Source: Humulus lupulus (taxonomy: Eukaryota > Streptophyta > Magnoliopsida > Rosales > Cannabaceae). From it: a stretch of 64,000 bases of DNA. Within the stretch, counting starts at the first letter, position 1, and each line of letters opens with the position of its first letter. This document shows positions 45,678 to 55,729 of this stretch, piece by piece. Location: NCBI RefSeq assembly GCF_963169125.1, contig NC_084795.1:195646214-195710213 (forward strand), given 5' to 3'. Under the pieces are notes generated by a model, which was not told the origin of the DNA, did no database searches, and was given only the letters and a program-made list of their open reading frames with translations. The translations under genes were made by a program, and so were the position numbers.

Positions 45678-46453
45678 TGTTGATGCGTTTTTTCGCCAAC
45701 AGGTAATTATACGAATAAGTTGGATGGATTAGTGCAAATTGGTAAACCGTAATATGAAAAGAATTGTAATCTAGACTTTGGGAAACTAATAGCAATAGAA
45801 AGATGGTCACTCCCTTTCTTTTTAGGTGGTTCGAAGGTTAAAATCCCTCTAGTCCACCAGTCGATATTATTGATATCTCTTGGCTATTTCTTACAAAGTG
45901 CTTCTTTACAAAAATCTCCCAACCCCCTTGCATTACCCAGGGCCTTGGTATTTATAGGAAGATGATATCTGTGTAGATATTGGGGTCATCCCGTGACCTC
46001 GTCATCCATCAAATCATTTATGTGACATCGATGATTAATTCCTAAACCTTGCAGTGAAGTGTGGTCTAATCAATAGGTAAGGAGGGATAATGGGCCGCAT
46101 GGCCCAAATCAGGCGTGGGATGTCTGACATGCACGTTTATACTGCGTGTCCGAGAATTCAGGAATAGAATAGACACGTGATGTCTGGGATATGCACGTTT
46201 ATATTGCGTGGTTGACTTTACTATGATTTGGGGGCGTCGGGCCTCTGATGTACTACGAGCTTAATGTGGTGCTAGCTTGTAGTTCTCATCATGTCGCCAC
46301 AATGGCCCCAAGGAGTAGCTAAATGATTAACCAGCTCGGGCTGGTTAAATTAGGGGATGGAAGCAAACAGCTCCGGGGGGACGGTTGAGACGCGGCAGAC
46401 CGAGATAAGCCCTTTCTTAGCTCGCCAAAGTGCACGAATATTTAGGGCGTACA
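45678..46453 (-). repeat. 5' LTR of Tat-2
   Basis: 776 bp. On the minus strand TGTACGCCC...CATCAACA, with TATAAATA at 45949-45956 (minus) as the likely promoter. Confidence 0.92.
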
Positions 46454-47737
46454 ATTCCCTTAAGGGTTAATTCTGGAACTGAATGATTTTGAGCTCAAAT
46501 CTATAATTAGATTATAGATTAATTATTCACTAGTGAATTAATGGTATTTAAGGAATAAGAAGTAAATTAGAAAGGTAAAATGGTAATTGTTCCATTCTAA
46601 TTTATGAACTAATTAATTAGAGGGTTGAACTATTGTAAGATGGTTATATCAATGGTCAGCTTAGAATAAGATTTCTGTAAAAGTATATCTATAACATAAA
46701 GAGTGAAATTATGAATTTATAGTGGAGAAATATCAGAATTAATAAATTAACTATTATAATTAAAGAGTTTAATTATTTAGTTACAATTTATTGGAGCTTA
46801 ATGTTATAGGTCCATGGTCCCCAAAATGGCTCAAACAAACACTGACAAAGGTAAATACAAAAATGGGCAAAATGACTTATTTGATAAGTAAAATATTTTT
46901 CTATGCATTAAACATAATTATTGTATAATTATGTGTAATTAATTAATGGAGAATTAATTAATTATTTGATTTAACAAAAATATAATTAATTTTGAATTAA
47001 TTTATTTTTGGGATTTTTGGTATTTAAATAATAAGAAAAAATTGGGAAAAATCACATGCCTTCCTTGGCATGTGGTACACGTGTAGCACAGTGCTCAGTC
47101 ACTATGCTACATGCATAAGAAACTCTTGGTAGTTTCTTGGTTCCACAATTTTAGTTATCTAAATATTAAATAAATAATGAGATATTGTAATATGATTAAA
47201 ATATTATTATTTAATCAAAATTTGATAACTGATTAGTTATTTTTCAAATTGTTTAAAATAACTAATATTTTATTTTTAATATATTGGATATATTAAATAT
47301 AGGATATCAGTTTTTCAGAACGATACTTTTCAGGGATAGAAAATATACCGTGAAGTCTCTCTGAGAGAAAGAGAACAGTGATACAAGCATAGGTCACTGT
47401 TCTTCACAAACTTAGGTCCCAACTTTATCAGAACTCATGTGTTGAGAATATCTGATAAATAGATTTTGCCTATTATTTTGTATAGCGAGCCCACACTCGT
47501 TCTTTGTGTGCTGAGAACATTTTGGAAGATCTTGGTGTGAGATCTCAAGGATTTTTTCCCTACAAAAAGATAGCAGCAAGGAAGGACTTGAGGTAATTTT
47601 CTATTCATATCTTTGATTCAATATATTTATGTATGTGAAGAAGTAGATCTAAAAATCTTGTGGGATTAAATTAACAATTTTGATTGTTGTTCCACTGCAT
47701 ATAATCTCTGATTTGATCCATAAAAACCAACACTATC

Positions 47738-48182
47738 CTGGGAGAGAATCCTAAACTTCGAATGAACTAGTTATTCCACTTGAGAAAACTAGTAAAATCT
47801 CACACACTTCTAATTGACTTCTTAGTCTTCCCTCTTACACTCTTAACACTGTTATGGCCATGTGCTCATCCATTCATTAACTATCCCGGGAGACACTCCT
47901 AAACTTCCAATGGGAGAAGGCACCACCTCTAGGTTAAGATAGGTGAAATTATTAGAGCATCTTTGTTACCTTTATAGATGTTTGTTGCTCTCAACTAAAT
48001 TTCATTAAAAGCATTTTAGGCTTAACCCTCTTTCCGATAACAACCAACACTACACACTTTTTTGGGACCTAAGTTTCAAGTTAATGTTGAACGTTTTTCA
48101 CTTACCAATGAATTGTTATTACCCATGGAACTCTATATTAGGTTTTCCTAATTTTGAGTCGGGTTGCCATCATTGATGAATT
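47738..48182 (-). mobile_element. 3' region of a copia element (host of the Angela-like solo LTR)
   Basis: Continues the 34741-34885 sequence. The segment 47750-47885 is a second copy of 34741-34885, and the GGGAGA(G/C)A-(A/C)TCCTAAACTTC block recurs at 47738 and 47885. This is a partial tandem repeat of about 145 bp downstream of the RNase H remnant. Confidence 0.55.
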
Positions 48183-48303
48183 TCATTCTAGGAGTTTTAA
48201 TCCCATCCCTATTGCAGTAGAACTCACCACGTCCATTGTGAGGGGCTTTGTAATGGGATCCGCTAAATTCTGACTAGATTTCACATAAGATATCGACTTG
48301 CGC
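48183..48303 (-). pseudogene. copia RNase H C-terminal remnant
   Basis: Reading leftward, the frame gives VKSSQNLADPITKPLT and GMGLKLLE before a TGA at 48183-48185. This is the end of the copia polyprotein (family pattern LADPLTK...GMG). Only the last 40 residues are present; the upstream part is absent, replaced by Tat-like 3' sequence. Confidence 0.75.
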
Positions 48304-48434
48304 CTCAAGGTGGTGGAATATTAAAGGGCCATAAAAATACTATTAGCTATTCGAATAAGGGCTGACCAAACTAGCATAAAAAAAATGGGTGAAGCTTCAA
48401 TAAGTTCATCATATGTTTCTCGCACTATGATAAA

Positions 48435-49075
48435 CTTGAGGGGCAAATGTTATCCCTAAATATTCAAAAAAATGACACGACACTCTTACAAGACACAGGA
48501 CAAAGGAAAACCTTATGCGACATTGATGTTGATGTGATATCACGACCGAGATAATAACAAATATGCTTCTAATGCGATGCAATAAGAATACAATTGGTCG
48601 ATGAAAAATTAATCGAGTACAAATACAAAGATGTAAAACTCGAGCAGCTTAACTAAAAATATTATTTTTAATTGTGTATTTTAATTAATTTAATGCATAT
48701 TTTGTGATAAAAGGTTTTTAAAGGCACGTTGCCCATTTTTCAAGGTCAGTAAGTCTATAAATACAAGACTTACTACATACACCAAAAATCTGTCAGTTTG
48801 TATTCTTCTCTCAGACTTAAGAAGCTCAGTTGAATCTTGTTCGTATGTTCTTGGTTTTGAAGAATTCATTCAATAAAATTGTGAAGATGTACATCTTTAA
48901 CAATCCTTGGGGCCGAACCACTATAAAACTCTTGTGTTCTTATTTTTATTTATTCAGTTCTCAAAATATTTATCATTTATCAACTTATTTTCATTGGCCA
49001 AATCTGTGGTCAATACTCATTAAAACTACTTATTTCTCACTAATCAGGACAAGTCTTTTCTTGCTCTTTAGCTGA
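48435..49075 (+). mobile_element. Tat-type polypurine tract and LTR
   Basis: CTTGAGGGGCAAA (48435-48447) followed by TGTTATCCCTAAATATTC marks a polypurine tract and LTR start. TATAAATA lies at 48756-48763. GGGGCCGAACCACTATAAAA near 48910 is the LTR block also seen in other Tat LTRs here (GAACCAC preceded by the end of R). The LTR end near 49060 is not clear. Confidence 0.55.
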
Positions 49076-49343
49076 CATATTAGTCTATAAATAACATACC
49101 ATGGGACCTAAAAAGATACCTTGGATTCATTGTTCACTTTACATTTATTGTATTACTTTCAATGAGGTTCATTACTGACTTGAGTGTCAAAGTGCCTTCT
49201 TGTAGGTACCCCCAGAAGGTTTCTTTCTTTCACCAAGACTTGGTGGACATCTACATGAATTTATCATGGATCTGACCAAAAAACAATTAATCCATAGCCT
49301 ATTTTCTAACAAAATATGGATAGATTGTGCTTATGAATTTTTT
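49076..49343 (+). mobile_element. Second LTR R-U5 segment
   Basis: A separate TATAAATA (49086-49093) is followed by the GACTTGAGTGTCAAAGTGCC block near 49178 and an LTR end at TCTAACA (49343). Similar to the fragment at 4343-4622. Confidence 0.55.
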
Positions 49344-50198
49344 GGATCTAACAATTGGCATCGTCTATGGGAAGCATAGTCATTTCTTATTTGTTTTCTT
49401 GATTCTCGCAAGGAATTTAGAGGAAAATGTGAACAAAAGGATATGGCACCAAAGAAGAACACAACCAGATGAAACACCATTGGCAACACTAGAGCAATCA
49501 CAAAAGAAATTGGAGATGTGAGATCATTGAAGACATGTATTGCAAGTCCAACCATAGATGAAAAACTGGAGAGGATGTAACAATTCCAAGGTGACCAGTC
49601 GTGAGAAGAGATAGCTGCCATGAAGAAGAGAGACAAAGAATTGCTAAAAAAAGACCGTTGATTATGAAAAGCAAGGAAAGTCATACAAAGAGGCAAAACA
49701 ATTGCTTCAAGGAAAACCACAGGCAACGTTGTTGCCACATAACAAGTCGTCAATCTAGGTGCAGCCCCAATCACAAGTGGTGACCATGACCAATAACTTG
49801 GAAGTGAACGAGGGCCCATCAAATCGAACCGCGACATAGAGAGTTTATGTTGAACAACCAAAAAGTAAGGAGAAGGAAATTAATAACGGAAGCCTAAAAG
49901 TATAGTTGTCTTCGGACTGGATGAACGAGGTGATGAGCGAATCTATGAAGAGTATCGGGGGGCATTGTACCCGAACCCCATCAAAACTTATCAATGAGGT
50001 TGTGAAGGGCATTACAGAGTCACCTTTTACTGATTAGATCTTGGCAAAACCAAAGCCAAAAAAATTCATTGTGCCAACAGTGCCATCCTATCAAGGACAA
50101 ACTTACCATGTTGATCACATGTGCCCGTTCTAGTAGAAGATCATGATGGAATTCTAGAATAAAGTAATATGCTGCAAGATCTTTTCAACAATGTTAGT
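49344..50198 (+). pseudogene. Gypsy leader and gag N-terminal remnant
   Basis: ATTGGCATCGTCTATGGGAA (49344 onward) is a degraded form of the TTGGCGCCGTCTGTGG primer/leader block. The following 850 bp hold gag-like fragments in broken frames. Near 50010-50130 the sequence reads ESPFTD, then IL-AKPKPKKFIVPTVPSYQ and VDHMCPF, the start of the plant gypsy capsid region. It is cut at 50198 by the LTR insertion that follows. Confidence 0.6.
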
Positions 50199-50436
50199 TG
50201 TAACTCCCTACTAATCCAGGACCATACACCGTGATCTGAAAATAGTGTTGAAGCGAGAAATTTGGACTTAAATGTATAATTAAGATTATACCATGGTTTA
50301 GGTATTCAAAATTTTGGTCAAAGAAGTTAAACTTTTCATTTAAAAGGTTAAGTATATACAAGGGATCCCAAAAAGAGTTTGTAAACCAAATATAGATATG
50401 TGCAATGTAGTGTCCCAAATTTTTTACATAGCTAGA

Positions 50437-51598
50437 TGTAAATGTGGAATTTTTTCCTTGTGAATTCTATTCACGAGTGAAGCTCTATGCTACGAGACAT
50501 CCTGAAAGGGCATCACATGATGGTGAGGGAGTTGGGGTAAGAGAGTCACCCTCACTAGGCGAGGGACTTCGGCCACTTTCCCATCCAAACTTCACCCTCG
50601 CTATGCGAGGGTCCCCAGCTGGCCATCCGCGTGCGCCCCATTCCAGCAGGCATCAAGCCTCGTCTACACTCAAGAGAAGAAGGTCGGCCTCGCTACACGA
50701 GGCACCCTCGTTATGCGAGGGTGAGGCTTCGTGGTGGCATCCATGCCCCTAGCCTCGCGACGCTGCACCCGGGGGAAGGAAAGGCAGCCTCGCTATGCGA
50801 GGGACCCTCGCTATGCGAGGGTGCTGCCTTGTTACGATGCCCGTATCCTGAGCCATGCCTACGCCTGGAGGAAAAGGACCAGCCTCGCTACGCGAGGTAC
50901 CCTCGCTATGCGAGGGTGTGGCCTTGCCACGGCGTCCATGCTGCGAGTCTCGTGTCCATGTGACCCGCATAAGCCGGCCCTGACCCTCGGCACCTCGACT
51001 TCTCAAGAGCCTCCTTGGCACAGGCATGGGATCACTTAGGGGAATCTTGTTGATAGGCCAAACGAACGTGGAGCATTTAACGGGAATTGATGAGGACCAC
51101 CGAGTACGGAACACGTGCGCTGACACGGGGTGTACGGTTATGGAGAGAACAGAGGCACGACCCTATGATCTGCGTCTGAGGAGTAGTGGTGGTACGGACC
51201 TGTACGAAGAGTGGTGAGACCACTGGGACACCCTCGACCATGCGCCAGAGCCGACAATACTATGTCCAAGGCCACGACTCTGACACCATCAGGGTAGACA
51301 CCACTACGCCCTGAGCCACTACTTTATCAGAGTACCTATGTACGTCCCAGTGGTCTGGGACTCGTTTGTATCCTGGGCCAATAGAGCCTCCCCTATAAAT
51401 AGGCTCCAACCCCTCAGGCTAAGGGGTTGGAAAACTGAATGTAAAAACGAGACTTATGAAATATATGCTTCTGGTTCTCATGCTTGCCTGAGTTTTCCCC
51501 GGTTGTTTAGAGTTCTTTCCATCTAACTCATAGCTTCCTATAGGATAGAGATTGAAGTTTTCTAACCATCAATCGTTGACGAGTTCTTACCGTCAACA
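50437..51598 (+). mobile_element. 1162-bp solo LTR with hairpin-word array
   Basis: Starts TGTAAATGTGG and ends CCGTCAACA, with perfect target duplications CTAGA at 50432-50436 and 51599-51603. TATAAATAG at 51394-51402 is a promoter candidate. No polymerase domain is present, so it is a solo LTR. The GC-rich first half is built around CCTCGCTATGCGAGG words. Short open frames there (50444-51126) are by-products. Confidence 0.88.
50548..50917. repeat. Eight CCCTCGCTATGCGAGGG-type hairpin words
   Basis: Words at about 50549, 50594, 50687, 50704, 50788, 50803, 50882 and 50899. The best form, ACCCTCGCTATGCGAGGGT, has an 8-bp stem and a TAT loop. In the last three pairs two words lie 15-17 bp apart (one ending GCGAGG, the next starting CCCTCG), and pairs recur about every 95-100 bp. 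Confidence 0.9.
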
Positions 51599-52009
51599 CT
51601 AGATAGTAGTAGTAGTTAGTAGTAGTTTGTAGTATGTTAGTTTCCATGGATTTTGGTTCAAGCCGGAACTTAGTTGGAAACTCATAGCAACAGTTATGGA
51701 TTTTATAAGTTTAACCTATAGTTTAGAAATATTAATTATAACATAAGGTTTGATTAATATTGGTGGTCCTAGAAATATTGTTTATTATAACCTAAGGTTT
51801 AGATAGGATTATTTAGAATGTGACACTTGTCATAATCATGTTTATTAAGGATTTAAGTATTTTTGATGAATAGTTTAATTAAAAGAAAGACCTAGAAGCT
51901 CTAGAACCTCCCAGCAGCAGTTAGGATCACGTTTTTACTCAGTCAAAGCTATTTAATCAATTCAAAATATGTTGAAAAAGTGAAAATACATGTTTGATAT
52001 ATCAATGTA

Positions 52010-52149
52010 TGCCGATATATCACAACCATAGGGGCCGATATGTTGCCTATGGGAGTTACGGAAAACACGTTGACTTCGCACAAATGAACGAACATGGCTT
52101 GGGATATAGGTCTAGGTGATATATCGCCCAAGGAAGGCGATATATCGCC
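52010..52149. repeat. Reiterated GGCGATATATCGCC palindromes in Tekay-B U3
   Basis: GGCGATATATCGCC (52136-52149) is a perfect 14-bp palindrome. Near copies are at 52010, 52033 and 52115. The 3' LTR has the corresponding set near 60596, 60620 and 60700. All lie upstream of the TATA box. Confidence 0.8.
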
Positions 52150-53618
52150 CATGGGAGTGAATGTTTTTTGAAAATTGAGGATTTTAAATTTAAAAGTAGC
52201 CTTAACCACTTTGATCTACCTTTGAACGATTTTGATCGAGTTCTGGGCATCTACAGAATGAAAATTCAAATCTTTTTCATTTTATATATCATTTATTTAT
52301 TCAAATTAAAAGGGGTTAGTTTCACTCCTTGAACTATATAAATAGGACCTAGTACTCAGCCATTTCCTTCATTCTTCAAGCATTCTTCAGAGCCTCCAAG
52401 ATGCTATGATTACTATAGAGAGAACCACTTGGGTTTTGGGATAAATTTTTTTCCAATCTAAGCATTTCTAAACACTTGGGAAGTGAGATATAGTGTTATT
52501 TCGAGGTGTAGATCAAAGTCATAGTTATCCAAGGTATTCTTATCCTTAAGTTCAGTTCTTCATAGTTCTTTAGTTTTCTTTGTTTTCTTTCAGATCCTAA
52601 CTCTTGTTTATGATTCTTGGTTAGGTGTTTAATTTTCTTGAAACTTAAGGTTCTTTTTGGTAAGTTTCTTTTGTTTAGTTCTCTTTTTCATCAATTTTCT
52701 TTAGAAACTCACGATTTTTACTGTTGGTTTTAGGAGTGTTCCAAAATCCTGTTCTTGTCTCCGTATCCCGATTTTTGGTAAGGAAAATAGGTTAGATTTT
52801 ATGTGTTTATATGTTTTTGTTATGATATGTTTTATGCTACGATATGTATATGTAGAAATATGTTTTGTAGTTGCTTGGGCATGCTTAGATAACAAGCCCC
52901 AAGAATTTATGTTGTAGTCGCTTAGGCATATGACTTGCTTAGATAGCAAGCCCCAAGAATTTTTATCATTTTCATGGTTTAGAGTTATGATTTACCCTAC
53001 CTCGATTAGTAGACAGAGGACCTAGATGGGTTATCATATACTATAGTTGTGATCTAACCTACCTTGATTAGTAGACAAAGGACCTAGATGGTTTTATCAC
53101 ATACCATGTTAATGAGTTAATGGCCATTAATATTGTAGTCATATATGATATACATTTTTATAGCCATATGTTTTATAGTATATGCTTTATGATATAGTCT
53201 TACATGTTTTATGATTTATGACATATATGTTTTTAGTAGATTTTCCTTGTTGGGTGTTAGGCTCATTCCTTTCTTTTTTGATGGTGCAGGAAAATGAGCA
53301 TGGAAGGTGGGAAGGATTTGTGGTGGCTTGGCATGTATGTTGAGGATGAATGGATTGAATGGACTGTTGGAAGATCGAGGATGATGTTGTTCTTAAGTTT
53401 TATGTATTTTCGCACTTAGTATTTTAACAATTGATTAAAGTTATATTTTTATGTTTTATGTACTAAACAATGGGTACCCATACTTTACTTTGTATTTAGC
53501 ACAATATTTTGGGTTTTAAATAAAGTTATGATATTTCTTATATATGTATTCAAATTAGAAGTTATGTTTAGCAGTTTTTAATGGCCTGACGTCTTAGAAT
53601 TATTCGAGGCATTACAGT

Positions 53619-53630
53619 TGGTATCAGAGA
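53619..53630 (+). promoter_or_regulatory. Primer-binding site of Tekay-B
   Basis: TGGTATCAGAGA, two bases after the 5' LTR end ATTACA; one mismatch to the tRNA-iMet site TGGTATCAGAGC. Confidence 0.85.
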
Positions 53631-53819
53631 AACAATTCATATGCATGAAGTGCTCCTTGATACACACGCACAAGCTTCGAATCTAACCGCCAATGTAAGT
53701 GTATATGTTTATTGTGCTTATGTTTATGTTATTAGCTAACGTTTTAGCCATTATCTTTTCTGTTAAGAATAGATGGAGCCTTGACCTATCAGGATATCCG
53801 AGCCATTAAGGCATTGAAA

Positions 53820-54122
53820 ATGATTAGAGAGCCAAGGAATACTGTAGGAGTGTTAGAAAGAATCACTCAGAGATTAATCTTATTCCACAAGGAGATAGTT
53901 CATCTTCACACTACTAAGCAAATAATGATGAGAGGTATGAAGCAATATCTTAAAGTTAGGTTCACCTCTAAGATGGAATTTCAATTCACTAATGAACAAA
54001 AACATAGAATCTTTATGAATCTTCCCCAAGGTAATTTTGAGGCTCAAGATAATGATGATTATGAAGAAATAGATGATGATATGTTAGATGAAGGGTTAGA
54101 TGTAGAAGATCCTGATTTTTAG
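53820..54122 (+). CDS. Unknown 100-aa ORF in the Tekay-B leader
   Basis: It lies between the primer site and gag, where Tekay elements usually have only leader. ATG at 53820; the frame is also open upstream to at least 53781 without an ATG. The N-terminal 65 residues are basic with hydrophobic positions (LERITQRLILFHKEIVHL), then a middle FTNEQKHRIFMNLPQG, then a very acidic C-terminus (DDYEEIDDDMLDEGLDVEDPDF-like, about 15 Asp/Glu). There is no stop in it although gag and pol nearby have many. I do not recognise the family. It could be a captured fragment, an element-specific accessory ORF, or chance. Confidence 0.35.
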   Translation: MIREPRNTVGVLERITQRLILFHKEIVHLHTTKQIMMRGMKQYLKVRFTSKMEFQFTNEQKHRIFMNLPQGNFEAQDNDDYEEIDDDMLDEGLDVEDPDF

Positions 54123-54646
54123 ATTTACCCTAGTTATATTAGTTTATTTATTTTTGCATTTATGATTGTACTTAGCGAATTTTTTTTCCAAATGAATATT
54201 ATGTTATTTTTGAATGACATGTATGAGTATGATTTTTTTTTTACAATCATAATAAATAATAAATTCAATAAATAATGACCAAGTTCGGTGAGGGTGGATA
54301 CAAATCAATGGACCAGGTTCTATATTGAGAATTTTGGTAGCCATAGTAGTGGGAACAATTTTACTGATCCCAGCGCTCCCTCAATATGGTTAACTCTGGA
54401 ACAACGATGAGTTTCGAGCCTGAGAATTATTTCATATAGGACGATTAGAAACAGACTTAGAAAATAATAAAGATGGCTGATTTTCTAAGTATAGAAACAC
54501 ACCCTAATTATAAAGAAGACTTAATTTTTTTCATAAGAAATCATAACTAATAGGTCTGAGTTATATTTCTTAGACTAAGTTTTGCCTTAGAACCCATTAG
54601 GGTAACCTCTAACATGTTTTTCTCAACTGTTAGAACTTTGCTGAAG
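54123..54646. other. Tekay-B leader between extra ORF and gag
   Basis: AT-rich leader; no domain seen. The gag ATG is at 54647. Confidence 0.4.
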
Positions 54647-54913
54647 ATGTCGCTCAGAAGGTCTGCACGCACATCCCAAATTGCCTCCAATGCCGCTAAT
54701 GAGACTAACGAAGCCCCTCCAGTCCGAAGAAGGGGGACGCGTGCTACCAATGCTGCAGCTAATAGAAGTGCATCTCCTTCGATTGACAACACTGCTGACA
54801 TTCTCAAGTTATGGAAAAAGGTGGAAGAACTGCTGCAGCAACAATGTCAACAAACTTAGCTGCAGCCACAGCCTCAACCCCAACCGCAGCCTCGGCAAAT
54901 GGCTCAAGCACCC

Positions 54914-55729
54914 TGTGACGCCCCACGTCACTATGGCTGCTTTCTGGAATGACGACTGGCCCTATAAACCAAGACAAGTCTTTCCAGCGTGCTTTGTCCT
55001 CACTCGCACACTTCCTGGGAAAACTTCCCAGGAGGTCACCCATCCCTAGATTACTCCAGGCCAAGCACGCTTAACCATGGAGTTCTCAAGTGATGGGCTA
55101 CCGAAAAGAAGATGCACCTTCCTGATATAGGTAGTACCCATCAATCCATTTAAGCCCTCTTCAACTGTGTAGTCCCATACCTACACAGTCTTAGAATCAT
55201 TACACTTGACCTTCCCCAGGCGGTGTGGGATTGCACAGCTTACCCGGTCTTTCCCCTTACGGATCACGGGATTATGACTGTCACAATCACCCCCCCTTAC
55301 GGGCCCGACGTCCCCGTCGGCCACACTTCCGGCTGGGTCAAGGCTCTGATACCATTATGTGACGCCCCACGTCACTATGGCTGCTTTCTGGAATGACGAC
55401 TGGCCCTATAAACCAAGACAAGTCTTTCCAGCGTGCTTTGTCCTCACTCGCACACTTCCTGGGAAAACTTCCCAGGAGGTCACCCATCCCTAGATTACTC
55501 CAGGCCAAGCACGCTTAACCATGGAGTTCTCAAGTGATGGGCTACCGAAAAGAAGATGCACCTTCCTGATATAGGTAGTACCCATCAATCCATTTAAGCC
55601 CTCTTCAACTGTGTAGTCCCATACCTACACAGTCTTAGAATCATTACACTTGACCTTCCCCAGGCGGTGTGGGATTGCACAGCTTACCCGGTCTTTCCCC
55701 TTACGGATCACGGGATTATGACTGTCACA
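54914..55729 (-). mobile_element. Cassandra TRIM with 5S-rRNA-like LTRs
   Basis: 816 bp: LTR 54914-55285 (372 bp), internal 55286-55357 (72 bp), LTR 55358-55729 (372 bp). I see no difference between the LTRs. Perfect target duplications CACCC (54909-54913, 55730-55734). On the minus strand the internal part begins with TGGTATCAGAGCC (primer site) and ends with a G7 polypurine tract. Each LTR holds a 5S-rRNA-like segment: GGTTAAGCGTGCTTGG and GGATGGGTGACCTCCTGGGA on the minus strand. That combination defines Cassandra. It has no coding capacity and depends on other elements for mobility. Confidence 0.95.
55011..55140 (-). ncRNA. 5S-rRNA-like segment of Cassandra left LTR
   Basis: The minus strand matches the 3' half of plant 5S rRNA closely (AACTCC, TTAAGCGTGCTTGG, GGATGGGTGACCTCCTGGGAAG) and the 5' half more loosely (GGGTAC...CATC). 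It includes pol III internal-control-region sequence. A second copy is at 55455-55584. This is an element-borne 5S relative, not a 5S gene of the rDNA array. Confidence 0.85.

Larger units (their letters stand above)
35524..46453 (-). mobile_element. Tat-2: deleted Ty3/gypsy Tat-lineage retrotransposon
   Basis: 10,930 bp, reading leftward. The 5' LTR is 45678-46453 and the 3' LTR 35524-36299, both 776 bp, with about 35 differences by eye (roughly 95.5% identity). Target duplications are GTTCC (35519-35523) and ATTCC (46454-46458), one mismatch. Gag is heavily decayed, pol lacks most of RT through integrase, a hAT element lies in the protease region, and an antisense intron-containing gene occupies 36570-40048. 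It is older than Tat-1 and could not retrotranspose by itself. Confidence 0.92.
34886..47732 (+). mobile_element. Angela-like solo LTR, copy 2, split by Tat-2
   Basis: The pieces, 34886-35523 and 46459-47732, make 1,912 bp. It starts TGTTAGGAGTATGTCCTAAA and ends AAAAACCAACA. Perfect target duplications CTATC lie at 34881-34885 and 47733-47737, so this is a solo LTR. It is homologous to copy 1 (5309-28886, minus strand), which supplies the uninterrupted sequence across the Tat-2 insertion point. Start and size resemble Angela-type copia LTRs. Confidence 0.85.
50406..53616 (+). repeat. 5' LTR of Tekay-B (interrupted)
   Basis: TGTAGTGTCCC...GGCATTACA, with the solo LTR at 50437-51598 inside. 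TATAAATA at 52337-52344 is the likely promoter. Upstream of it lie reiterated CGATATATCG words (52010-52149). Confidence 0.9.

Noticed and set aside
50444..51126. Overlapping frames of about 100-125 codons in the solo LTR
   Set aside because: They translate the hairpin-word repeats in several frames and strands; no domain.
55011..55140. Genuine 5S rRNA gene
   Set aside because: The 5' half is diverged, and the copy lies inside both LTRs of a Cassandra element with its own target duplication.
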